From UBA8231 sp036011085 (lineage in GTDB: Bacteria > Latescibacterota > UBA2968 > UBA8231), in contig DASCMS010000018.1 of the NCBI GenBank assembly GCA_036011085.1, forward strand, positions 124,001-188,000: a stretch of DNA of 64,000 nucleotides, written 5' to 3'. This document shows positions 34,827-43,680 of the stretch, one piece after another. How positions within the stretch are numbered: position 1 is the stretch's first letter; every line of letters begins with the position of its first letter. The position numbers were made by a program, and so were the translations under genes. The notes under the pieces were generated by a model. The model searched no databases. It was not told the origin of the DNA and saw only the letters and a list, made by a program, of their open reading frames with translations.

Positions 34827-36821
34827 ATGGCGATGCTATACCTCATTGCCCGGCTCATACTCGTGTTGGGCATCCCTCTGACCCTGGAGGCACAGGTCGG
34901 GCGCCTCCTCATCGGTCAGGGCGGCCTCGACTGGGCCGGATCCAGTCAGAGTCTGCTGGGCCTGGACGCCTCGGTTGCCCCTGGCAGCCTGCAACCGGTC
35001 GAGCTCGATCCCGGGGTCAATATCGCCGTGGGCCCGAAGACCGAGGATGACCAGTCCGTTACCATCCTTGGCCATGTCTGGGGCACCTCCTTCAGCGTTC
35101 CCGCCTCCGTTGAGGACGAGAAGCCCTGGGTGTACGGGAGCCCGGGACACATCCTGGTCATCGACGGAGACGTGACACTGCCTACTTATGTCGGGGCAGT
35201 CGACGACTACAGCTTCGACCTGGGTCTGCCGGTGCCACTCAATCGAGTCGTCTTCTTCCCACCGGAGGGGGGCCGTACAACGACCAGGAGGGCATCCGGT
35301 CACCTGCTCAGGGATCTCTATCCGCGACAGTACGTGGTCTCGGGCTCGCTCAACCCGCAGGAGTTCCTGTTCACCGACACCGAGACCGATTTTGATCAGG
35401 TGCTCGGAAGCAGTTTCAGCCACAACGAGCGCGTCGCCGACGTACGCTTTCCGACAGAGTTTCTGCGCTTTGCCCGGGTGCGCTTCCCAGTGGGTGGCTT
35501 CATCGCCGAGGTCGAGTTCTACGGGGAAGGATTCCTTCCCGAGACGCGCTACACCTCGCAACTGTTCGACATGGGCGAGCCGGTCAACTTCGGCCGTCTG
35601 TTCTACGACTTTGAGATCTACCGCAGCGCAGGTTCGGGTCTGCCTCCGGCGCTGGCGCCCGACGCGCCCGTGGGCATCGAGGTCGAGGTGCGCACCGGAC
35701 GGGACGACACACCGCTGGTCCATCATCTCGTCATGGAAATCGGGGAGGAGAAGGAGGTCGGCGAGGAGGAGTTCAACCGGGCGCCGGCCAACGCTCTCGT
35801 CGACCAGCCCGGCAGCAACTCCCCGTTGGGGCAGGGGGGGCGGATACCCGGGCAGCAAGGCTCCATTCTGGACGATGTGGCCAACTGGAGCTTCTGGTCC
35901 GTTCCACATCACAGGTCCGGTGAACAGATACAGGTACCCGACGGTCGGCAGTTCGTGCAGGTACGGGCCTCGATCACCAGCAAGGAGGTCTTCGCCTTTG
36001 GTCGGCTCCACTCGCTGTCGATCGAGTATTCGTCGCTGCTGGCCAATCTGGTGGTGGGCGAGGTGGCGCTGGCAGAGGATCCCGATCCCGCAGGTGGCGT
36101 GGTCATCGTGCCGCTGGGCGAGCCGGTGACGCTGACCTACGACGTGCGGGCGGATTTCACCTCGGAGATCCAAACCGGCTTTGATGCGATTCGGCTGCAC
36201 ACGCCGGAGGCGGTGGACTTCATGCACTTCGAGATGGGCGATCCCCTGAATGTCGTCGAACCCGACAGTCTGACCGTGGGCGGGCGGGACCTGGTGGTCT
36301 ACTTCCCGTCGCGTCGCGTCACGCGGCGTGAGAGCGAGCCGCTGCGGCTGACCTTTGCGACACGGGTGTTCAACTTCAACACGGTGTTCGAGGGCGAGGT
36401 GTTCCAGATCGACGGCGAGAATCTTGCCCAGTCGATCGATGGTGGGGATGCGACATCGGCGGTGTCGACGAACGACCTGCAGGTTTTTTCGCCGCTGGAG
36501 CGACTGGAGGTGCTGGCGGGCGTCGATCTGGGTGCGAGGCTGCTGACCCCGAACGGGGACGGGGTGCACGACGGGCTGACGGTGTCGTTCACTCTGCAGG
36601 GCGTCCAGGCTGCTGCAGTGGACGTGGTGATCTACGACCTCAGCGGCCGAATCGTGCGCCGGCTGGTAACCCAGATCCGGAGCGAGGGCCGCTATCGTGA
36701 CGTGTGGGACGGGACGGGAGACGGGGGGCTGGTGGCCCCGGGACTGTACCTGGCGCGGGTGTCGGTGGACACCGACCTGGGTACCTTCGAGAAAACGCGG
36801 ACCATTGCCGTCGCCTACTGA
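34827..36821 (+). CDS. Large exported protein with C-terminal FlgD/type-9-like domain
   Basis: A 664-aa protein. Signal peptide YLIARLILVLGIPLTLEAQ, then a long all-beta region of unknown family including FGRLFYDFEIYRSAG and PVGIEVEVRTG. The C-terminal about 90 residues begin LLTPNGDGVHDGLTVSF and contain VVIYDLSGRIVRRL and GLVAPGLYLARV, the FlgD Ig-like module used as a secretion or anchoring tail in FCB-group bacteria. It is 30 bases before the next FlgD-tailed gene, so the pair is likely co-expressed. Confidence 0.85.
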   Translation: MAMLYLIARLILVLGIPLTLEAQVGRLLIGQGGLDWAGSSQSLLGLDASVAPGSLQPVELDPGVNIAVGPKTEDDQSVTILGHVWGTSFSVPASVEDEKPWVYGSPGHILVIDGDVTLPTYVGAVDDYSFDLGLPVPLNRVVFFPPEGGRTTTRRASGHLLRDLYPRQYVVSGSLNPQEFLFTDTETDFDQVLGSSFSHNERVADVRFPTEFLRFARVRFPVGGFIAEVEFYGEGFLPETRYTSQLFDMGEPVNFGRLFYDFEIYRSAGSGLPPALAPDAPVGIEVEVRTGRDDTPLVHHLVMEIGEEKEVGEEEFNRAPANALVDQPGSNSPLGQGGRIPGQQGSILDDVANWSFWSVPHHRSGEQIQVPDGRQFVQVRASITSKEVFAFGRLHSLSIEYSSLLANLVVGEVALAEDPDPAGGVVIVPLGEPVTLTYDVRADFTSEIQTGFDAIRLHTPEAVDFMHFEMGDPLNVVEPDSLTVGGRDLVVYFPSRRVTRRESEPLRLTFATRVFNFNTVFEGEVFQIDGENLAQSIDGGDATSAVSTNDLQVFSPLERLEVLAGVDLGARLLTPNGDGVHDGLTVSFTLQGVQAAAVDVVIYDLSGRIVRRLVTQIRSEGRYRDVWDGTGDGGLVAPGLYLARVSVDTDLGTFEKTRTIAVAY

Positions 36822-36851
36822 GAACGGTGCGGCTCCGGTGGTGAGGGACCG

Positions 36852-39155
36852 ATGATGAACGGCGACCTCAATCTGTCGGCTGCAGCCCGTGCTGTCGCGG
36901 CCGGGGTGCTGGCCAGCGTCGGTGTGGCGTTGGCCGACGAATTCCGTTTCGAGCGCAGGGCGGACTGGGACTCGTGGGCTTTCCCCCAAGGGGTGCTGGT
37001 GCAGCACGAGGACGGCAGCATCGCCCTGAGCCGCGTGGACAAGGCGATCAACGCGGTGGCCGACGCGCAGGATTTTCTGCACACGGTCAAGAGCAGCAGG
37101 GAGCCCATCCGGGGCGGCATCCGCGTGGTGGGCTCGGGGGCGGCGACGGCGGCCCATGTCATCGACGGGCGGACGGACACCTGGTGGCAGCCCGACCCGG
37201 ACGCGGCACGCCAGGACCGGTGGGTGGAGGTGGATCTGGGACGAATGGTCCACGCCACCAGGATCCGCCTGATCTTCCCCGATACGCTGGGTGTGCGACC
37301 CTTCCGCAACTTCAGCGTCTACGTCAACGACGGCGAGCGTGCCACTGCGGCCAAGGACGTCTTCCAGTTCATCCGCGTCGGCCGCACGACCGAGCCCAAT
37401 GATCTGCGCGTTGTCGAATACGACCTGACAACCCTGGATCCCGGGGGGGCGACGGGAGACTACCTCAACACGGCGGACACGCTCGACTTCGCCATGGTTC
37501 AGTACGTTCGTTTCCGTGCCGAGGAGGACGATCAGGCTGCTGCGCTGGCCGGTATCGAGGTGATCGCCCTAGGTGACAATCTCGCACTGGGCAGCGTTCG
37601 CCGCGGTGGGGGGATCCGCGCCGGATCAAACACTAACAACAGCGCCGCCTTCAGTGACGGCGACCACAACACCAAGTGGATCGCCACCGGTACCGGCACC
37701 TGGGAGGACGAGGGATTCTACTTCGAGTGGGACCTGGGGGCGGTGTACTGGCTGGACCGCATGATCATCGAGTACGGCCATCCCTGGGGCCGGCCTTCCG
37801 TCCAGGAATTCGTCGTCTCGACGTCGGCAGGCGCCACCGTGGATGGACTGACCGTCGATCGCGTGCGCAGCAATTTCGACTACCAGCAGCTCACTCTGGT
37901 CGATGCCAAGCTGAGTCCGGTGCGGTCGGTCTACGACCTGGTGTTCCCGCCTCGCAAGACCCGACACATCTTCTACCACAACACCGATCCCACCGAGGCC
38001 TGGGTGTGGTACCTGATGTTCGAGTATGCCCTTTACGGCGGGGGGTATGTCGCCGAGGTGGAGATGATATCCGACTTCATCGACCTGGGCGGAGCCAAGA
38101 GCATTCGGCGGCTGACCTGGGACGCGGAGCTGCCGGAGGGAACACTCGTCGAGATCCGCTCACAGACGGGCGACACGTTCTTCATCGAGAACAAGTACTA
38201 CCACAAGAACGGCCTCGAGCTTTCCGAGAGACAGTGGAATGGCCTGCCCACATCGCAGAAGCAGCCCGTCGTCGAGGTCCGGCGGCGCGGTTCCGACTGG
38301 TCGGGCTGGAGCCCGGTCTATGTCGAAGCCGACGCCGTCTTTGTCTCGCCGTCGCCGCGCAGTTTCGTCCAGCTGCAGGTCAAGCTGGGTAACGACAACC
38401 CCGAGGTCACACCCCTGTTGCGCAATATCGTGTTGCACTTCGACGAGCCGTTGGTCAGCGGTGGGGTCACCAGCCGCATTCTGCCGCGCCAGGCAGGCTT
38501 CGACTCACTGCAGACATTTCGTTACGTGCTGATGCCGGGATTTCGCTCCGGCGACCAGGGATACGATCGGGTGCAGATCCGGATGCCGGCGCCGGTAGAG
38601 AAGGTCGCTCTGAAGATCGGCGGCGCGGACGCCGGTCCGAAGGCGGTGGCCATGGTGGGCGACTCCCTGCGGGTGGATCTTCCCAGACGAGTTCGGCGTG
38701 ATTCGGTGGAGGTGGAATTCCAGACGCGGATCCAGGCCAACGCCACCGTCTTTGACGCGTGGATCAGCGTGGTGGGCGAGGACCAGCAGCAGGGCACGCG
38801 ACCGGAGGCCGACGACGCGGTGACGGTCTTCGTGCCGTCTGTGGCCAGTGTCGGCGCGTTGATCCGCCAGATCGAGATATCGCCCCTGGTGTCGCCAAAC
38901 GGCGACGGGATCAACGACGAGGCGTCGATCGCCTTCACCCTGGCGAAGGTGGAGGGCACGGTGCCGCAGGTGGCGATCTACGACCTGTCCGGCCGGCGGG
39001 TGCGGGCGGTCGCCCCCGGTGCCGATGGTTACCGCTGGGACGGCCGCGACGGGGGCGGACGGCTCCTACCGCCGGGCGCGTACATCTGCCGGATCGAGTT
39101 GGCCGCCGACATAGGCGACGAGTTCGCCCATGGCGTCATCCATCTCGTCTATTAG
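36852..39155 (+). CDS. Large exported protein with discoidin-like and FlgD-like domains
   Basis: A 767-aa protein. The N-terminal signal (LSAAARAVAAGVLASVGVALA) precedes two discoidin/F5-8C-like blocks: HVIDGRTDTWWQPD followed by VEVDLGRMVHATRIRLIF, and AFSDGDHNTKWIATG followed by FYFEWDLGAVYWLDRMII. The C-terminus has SPNGDGINDEASIAF and VAIYDLSGRRVRAV, the same FlgD module as its neighbour. Discoidin modules typically bind carbohydrate, so this is a candidate surface glycan-binding protein. Confidence 0.85.
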   Translation: MMNGDLNLSAAARAVAAGVLASVGVALADEFRFERRADWDSWAFPQGVLVQHEDGSIALSRVDKAINAVADAQDFLHTVKSSREPIRGGIRVVGSGAATAAHVIDGRTDTWWQPDPDAARQDRWVEVDLGRMVHATRIRLIFPDTLGVRPFRNFSVYVNDGERATAAKDVFQFIRVGRTTEPNDLRVVEYDLTTLDPGGATGDYLNTADTLDFAMVQYVRFRAEEDDQAAALAGIEVIALGDNLALGSVRRGGGIRAGSNTNNSAAFSDGDHNTKWIATGTGTWEDEGFYFEWDLGAVYWLDRMIIEYGHPWGRPSVQEFVVSTSAGATVDGLTVDRVRSNFDYQQLTLVDAKLSPVRSVYDLVFPPRKTRHIFYHNTDPTEAWVWYLMFEYALYGGGYVAEVEMISDFIDLGGAKSIRRLTWDAELPEGTLVEIRSQTGDTFFIENKYYHKNGLELSERQWNGLPTSQKQPVVEVRRRGSDWSGWSPVYVEADAVFVSPSPRSFVQLQVKLGNDNPEVTPLLRNIVLHFDEPLVSGGVTSRILPRQAGFDSLQTFRYVLMPGFRSGDQGYDRVQIRMPAPVEKVALKIGGADAGPKAVAMVGDSLRVDLPRRVRRDSVEVEFQTRIQANATVFDAWISVVGEDQQQGTRPEADDAVTVFVPSVASVGALIRQIEISPLVSPNGDGINDEASIAFTLAKVEGTVPQVAIYDLSGRRVRAVAPGADGYRWDGRDGGGRLLPPGAYICRIELAADIGDEFAHGVIHLVY

Positions 39156-39214
39156 GCGCTCCGCCCTCCGTCCACCCCGGGCAACGCCAGCGAGATACCG
39201 TGGTCCGCGCCGAA

Positions 39215-39263
39215 GCTGCCAAGGTCTTCTTCGGACGTTTCGTCCACTAGATGCGACTATCCT
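39215..39263 (+). promoter_or_regulatory. Repeated 49-bp promoter-like element, copy A
   Basis: Matches copy B (46752-46800) at 41 of 49 positions without gaps, including a 19-base identical core TTCTTCGGACGTTTCGTCC (39227-39245). The core holds an inverted repeat GGACG-TTT-CGTCC. GGACG and CGACTAT are separated by 16 bases, like an ECF -35/-10 pair, and the element ends in TATCCT, 57 bases upstream of the MBL-CBM9 start. The repeat is directly seen; promoter function is inferred. Confidence 0.6.
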
Positions 39264-39319
39264 GAGGCGATGTGGCCCACATCGCATCCGTCACGAACGG
39301 GACTGCAAGGAGATCTCCC

Positions 39320-40576
39320 ATGGAAAAGCTCTTCGCCAACATCTACCGCATGGGGAGATCCAACCCCCGCGGCACGAGCTACACCTACTTCCTCAAGCGC
39401 CCGAAGGGCAACCTCCTGGTCGTCCACGGCACAGCGCCCACCGATGAGGACCTCGTCGAGATCGAGACGCTCGGCGGCATCGACAGCCAGTGGGTGTGCC
39501 ACAGCCACGACGCGATCAAGGGAACCACCCACAAACAAATCCACGAACGCTTCGGTGCGCCCCTGCATGTCCACCGCATCGACCGGGGGCGCGTACGCAG
39601 CAAGGCGCGTTGTGAAATGGATGTTTTCGAGGGGGACGGCACGACACTCGGCGACGACTTCGAAGCCTTCTTCCTGCCCACGTGCTCCCCCGGCCACAGC
39701 GTCTACCGCTGGAAGAGTCGCGGGAAATACTACCTGTTCACCTCGCACGCCATGTACTACCGTGACGACGCCTGGGATCTGCAGTTCAACCGCCACAACG
39801 ACTGGCATGGACACGTCGGCCCCCTGTCGAAGCAGCACATCGACTACGTCCTGCCCGGTTACGCGCCATCGGAGGAGAAGGGGTTCTATTCGCTCGACGA
39901 CGAGATGCGGAAAGGCCTGGCCAAGGCGCTGCGCGCTGTGCGGGGCAAACTGCTGCCGAAGCCGCCGCAGCTGGAGTTGGCGGGTCTGGCCAAGGGGTTG
40001 AAGCTCGACGGCAACCTGTCAGCTGCGTGGAAGCGGGTGCTCGCTGTCGACTTGATCGGTAACCAGGGAAACACACCCGAACATGCCGCGTCGTGCCGCA
40101 TCGCCTACGATGCACAGTATCTCTGGTTCTGTTTCGACAACGACGAACCGCAGATGGACAAGCTGACGGCGAAGGCGACGAAGCGCGATTCGCGCAAACC
40201 GGCGATCTGGGACGACGACAACGTCGAGATATTCGTCTGTCCTGATGCCAAGGACCGGACTACCTGCTACCAATTCATCGTCAATGCCAATGCGGCGGTC
40301 CTCGACCAGGCGTCTATTGACTCGTATACCAGCATGAAGTGGACGAGCGACACCGAGGCGAACGTAAGCCGAGAGAAGAACAAGTGGATCGCACAGATCC
40401 GGATCCCCCTCGCCGACCTCGGCGTCGAGCCATCGACGGGAAAGAAGATTGGCCTCAACGTCTACCGTAACCGGGTCTGCGGAGCGACGGACAGCACCGC
40501 CTCGGGGTGGTCCGCCGTGGGCCTTCGCAGTCACCTCACGCCCAGCCGCTTCGGTGTCGTGACCCTCGGGACGTAG
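39320..40576 (+). CDS. Metallo-beta-lactamase-like domain fused to CBM9/DOMON-like domain
   Basis: A 418-aa protein. Residues about 1-215 look like a diverged metallo-beta-lactamase fold: VCHSHDAIKG in place of HxHxDH, PTCSPGHSVYRWK, LFTSHAMYY and VLPGYAPS. Residues about 220-418 resemble CBM9/DOMON: CRIAYDAQYLWFCFDND, WDDDNVEIFVCPD, FIVNANAAVLD and WIAQIRIPLADLGV. No signal peptide. AAGGAG sits 7 bases before the chosen ATG. The incomplete metal motif suggests altered or lost hydrolase activity. The 3' end overlaps the convergent cusA-like gene by 41 bases. Confidence 0.75.
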   Translation: MEKLFANIYRMGRSNPRGTSYTYFLKRPKGNLLVVHGTAPTDEDLVEIETLGGIDSQWVCHSHDAIKGTTHKQIHERFGAPLHVHRIDRGRVRSKARCEMDVFEGDGTTLGDDFEAFFLPTCSPGHSVYRWKSRGKYYLFTSHAMYYRDDAWDLQFNRHNDWHGHVGPLSKQHIDYVLPGYAPSEEKGFYSLDDEMRKGLAKALRAVRGKLLPKPPQLELAGLAKGLKLDGNLSAAWKRVLAVDLIGNQGNTPEHAASCRIAYDAQYLWFCFDNDEPQMDKLTAKATKRDSRKPAIWDDDNVEIFVCPDAKDRTTCYQFIVNANAAVLDQASIDSYTSMKWTSDTEANVSREKNKWIAQIRIPLADLGVEPSTGKKIGLNVYRNRVCGATDSTASGWSAVGLRSHLTPSRFGVVTLGT

Positions 40577-43500
40577 GCGGCCTGGCTGCTTGCCGATAGA
40601 GAGCTGGCAGCACGAGCAACGTGAGTACCGTGTCGGTCACGATGCCACCGATGACGACCGTCGCCAGCGGTTTCTGCACTTCCGCGCCCGTTGCCGTGGA
40701 CAGGGCCATCGGCACAAATCCGAGACTGGCCACCAGAGCCGTCAACAGCACCGGCCGCAGGCGGGCCATGGCGCCTTCGAGAGTAGCTTCTCGGACTCCA
40801 TGGCCGAGTTCGCGCAACTGGTTGATGTACGTCACCAGCACGACACCGTTGAGGACGGCGACGCCGGAGACGGCGACGAAGCCAACGCCGGCGCTCATCG
40901 AAAAGGGCATATCCCGCACCAACAGCGCGAGCACGCCGCCGGAGATGGCGAAAGGAATGCCGGTGAACACAAGCAGTGCCTGGGGCACGGAGCGCAGGGC
41001 AGTGACCAGCAGCACGAGGATGAAGCCGAAGGTGATGGGCACGACGACGAGCAGGCGCTCGCGGCCGCTCTCGAGGTGCTCGAAAGTGCCGCCCCAGTCC
41101 ACCAGGTACCCCGCGGGCAGGTCAAGTTCGGCATCGACGCGGGCTCGCGCTTCGTCGACGAAGGAGCCGATGTCACGGCCGCGAACGTTGGCCTCTACGG
41201 CAAGGCGGCGCTGGCCGTTGTCGCGGCTGATTTCCGCGGGCCCCTCGACCGGCTCGATGCGAGCCAGCAGGCGCAGCGGAACGCGTTCGCCCTCCGGCGC
41301 AGTCACCAGCAGGTCGCCCACGGTAGCGGCGTTGGCGCGGGCCCACTCGGGCAGGCGCACCACCAGGTCGAAGCGGCGGAAGCCCTCCAGCACCGTCGTC
41401 GCCTGAGTGCCGGCGATGGCGGTCTGCACGACCTGCAGCACGTCGGCGACATCGACGCCATAACGCGCCGCCGCCTCCCGGTCGACGCGCACCTCCAGCA
41501 TCGGCAGGCCGCTGACGCGTTGCACCTGCACGTCGCGGCCCCCCTCGACGTCGGTGAGGATCTCGCCGATTCTGGCGCCCGCCGCCAGCAGCTGGTCCAT
41601 GTCGTCGCCGTAGATCTTGACGACGACGTCGGCGCGCGCACCGACGCCCTCGATGAGCTCCATCATACGGAACTTGATGGGTTGTGAGAAACTGGCGACG
41701 ACACCAGGGAAGGCGTCGAGCCGGGCATCCATCTCGGCGACGAGGTCTTCCTTGGTGACCCCCGGGCGCCATTGCTGCGCGGGTTTGAGGAAGGCGTAGG
41801 TGTCGACCAGCTCGACGCCCATCGGATCGGTGGCGATCTCGGGCCGCCCGATGCGGCTGACGACGGTCTCCACTTCGGGAAGGGCGCGCAGTTCCCGCTC
41901 GACGAGCGTCGTCTGTCGTATCGACTGGTCCAGCGAGATGCTCTTCATGCGCGCGTGGTTCACGGCGACGGCACCCTCGTCCAGGTCGGGAAGAAACTCC
42001 GAGCCCAGCAGCGGGAAGAGGCCGATGCAGGTGCCTACCAGCAGGAGGGCACCGATGGCGGCGGCCCGCGGGCGCTCCAGAACGCTCAGCAGCAGCCGCT
42101 GATAGCGCTGTCGCACGGCGGCGTAGGGACCGTGGTTTTCGCCGCGAGCGCTGGGCCGCAGGAACAGGGCGCACAGGGCCGGTGTCAGGGTCAGGCTGAG
42201 CACCAGGGCTCCGGCCAGGGCTAGCAGCACCGCCGCCGCCATGGGTCGGAACATCTTGCCCTCGATGCCGGACAGGGCCAGCACCGGCACGTAGGCGCAC
42301 ATGATGATGAGCATGCCGAACAGGGCGGGCCGGTAGATCTCGACGGTGGCGTCGCGGACAATATCGACGCGCTCCTGTTCGGTCAGCTCGCGACCGAGTT
42401 CTTCGCGCCGCAGCGCCAGTCGGCGCACGCAGCTTTCGACGATGATGACGGCGCCGTCGACGATGAGGCCGAAGTCGATGGCACCGAGGCTCATGAGGTT
42501 GGCCGATACATCGAACCAGGCCATCCCGGCCAGGGCGGTGAGCATCGACAGCGGGATTGCCGCTGACACGATCAGGCCAGCGCGCAGTTGCAGCAGGAAC
42601 AGAAAGAGTACACCGACGACGAGGATGCCCCCCTTCACGAGGTTGCCCGACGCCGTGTCGATCGTGCGTCCCACCAGGTCGCTGCGGTCGTAATAGGGGC
42701 GGATGTCGACGCCGTCGGGCATGGCCGCCTGCAACTCCTGCAGGCGTGTCTCTACCCGCCGGGCGACATCGCGACTGTTGGCTCCCTTGAGCATCATGGC
42801 GATGCCCATCACCGTTTCGCCCCGGCCGTCGCGGGTGGCGGCGCCCTGCCGGATCTGCGCGCCGAAGCCCACCTGTCCGAGGTGCCGCACGAGGACGGGA
42901 CGGCCGTCGCGGGAGGCGACGACGGTGTTCTCCACGTCCTGCAGGGATTCGATCAAGCCGACACCACGCAGCAGCCGCCGTTCGCCTCCTTCCTCGAGAT
43001 AGGCGCCGCCGGCGTTGGCGTTGTTTCGTGCCAGCGCTTCGAGCACCTGGTCGATGGTCAACTCGTGGGCGCGCAGGCGTTCGGGGTCGAGTTGCACCTC
43101 GTACTGCTTCTGCTGGCCGCCGTAGCTGTTGACCTCGATGACGCCGGGCAAGGTGCGCAACTGTGGCTTGATGACCCAGTCGAGGAGGCTGCGCAACTCC
43201 ATCGACGTCACGTCGGTGGCGACACTGCTGTCGGCCTCGAGGGTGAACTGGTAGACCTCGCCCAGTCCCGTGCTGATCGGCGCCAACTCGGGTTGCACCC
43301 CCGGGGGCAGCCCGTCGCGGACCACGAGCAGACGCTCGAGAACCAGCTGTCGTGCCCAATACAGGTCGACGTCTTCCTCGAATGTGACGGTCACCTGCGA
43401 CAGGCCGAACTGCGAGATGGAGCGCATGTCCATCTTGCGCGGCACGCTGCTGAGTGCCACCTCGATCGGGAAGGTGACGTAGCGCTCCATCTCCTCGGCG

Positions 43501-43670
43501 GCGAAGCCGGGGGCGAGGCTGTTGACCTGCACCTGGTTCGTCGTGATGTCCGGCACGGCATCGACCGGCAGGTTCAACGCGGCGCGCACGCCGAAGAGGG
43601 CCGCCGTGGCCGTGAGGAGCACCACGAGTCCGCGGCGCCGGATGCTGATGTCGACGATTCGTTCGATCAC
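40536..43670 (-). CDS. Heavy-metal efflux RND pump (CusA/CzcA type)
   Basis: A 1044-aa inner-membrane proton-driven pump with 12 membrane segments. TM4 has the HME-type GAIDFGLIVDGAVIIVE with its Asp, and the N-terminus reads RGLVVLLTATAALFGVRAALNLPVDAVPDIT. The GTG at 43670 is preferred because GAGGGGGG precedes it; an ATG at 43703 lies inside the adaptor gene. I did not find a clear methionine-cluster copper path, so Zn/Co/Cd (Czc) or Cu/Ag (Cus) cannot be separated. Confidence 0.94.
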   Translation of the reverse strand: MIERIVDISIRRRGLVVLLTATAALFGVRAALNLPVDAVPDITTNQVQVNSLAPGFAAEEMERYVTFPIEVALSSVPRKMDMRSISQFGLSQVTVTFEEDVDLYWARQLVLERLLVVRDGLPPGVQPELAPISTGLGEVYQFTLEADSSVATDVTSMELRSLLDWVIKPQLRTLPGVIEVNSYGGQQKQYEVQLDPERLRAHELTIDQVLEALARNNANAGGAYLEEGGERRLLRGVGLIESLQDVENTVVASRDGRPVLVRHLGQVGFGAQIRQGAATRDGRGETVMGIAMMLKGANSRDVARRVETRLQELQAAMPDGVDIRPYYDRSDLVGRTIDTASGNLVKGGILVVGVLFLFLLQLRAGLIVSAAIPLSMLTALAGMAWFDVSANLMSLGAIDFGLIVDGAVIIVESCVRRLALRREELGRELTEQERVDIVRDATVEIYRPALFGMLIIMCAYVPVLALSGIEGKMFRPMAAAVLLALAGALVLSLTLTPALCALFLRPSARGENHGPYAAVRQRYQRLLLSVLERPRAAAIGALLLVGTCIGLFPLLGSEFLPDLDEGAVAVNHARMKSISLDQSIRQTTLVERELRALPEVETVVSRIGRPEIATDPMGVELVDTYAFLKPAQQWRPGVTKEDLVAEMDARLDAFPGVVASFSQPIKFRMMELIEGVGARADVVVKIYGDDMDQLLAAGARIGEILTDVEGGRDVQVQRVSGLPMLEVRVDREAAARYGVDVADVLQVVQTAIAGTQATTVLEGFRRFDLVVRLPEWARANAATVGDLLVTAPEGERVPLRLLARIEPVEGPAEISRDNGQRRLAVEANVRGRDIGSFVDEARARVDAELDLPAGYLVDWGGTFEHLESGRERLLVVVPITFGFILVLLVTALRSVPQALLVFTGIPFAISGGVLALLVRDMPFSMSAGVGFVAVSGVAVLNGVVLVTYINQLRELGHGVREATLEGAMARLRPVLLTALVASLGFVPMALSTATGAEVQKPLATVVIGGIVTDTVLTLLVLPALYRQAARPPTSRGSRHRSGWA

Positions 43671-43680
43671 AGCGCCCCCC

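Noticed and set aside
34836..37253. An 805-codon minus-strand frame
   Set aside because: It is antisense to two secreted-protein genes whose signal peptides and FlgD tails are clear. It has no domain of its own.
41173..43359. A 728-codon frame inside the RND pump gene
   Set aside because: Same strand, shifted frame, extremely Arg/Gly/Pro-rich; a frame shadow of the CusA/CzcA-like gene.
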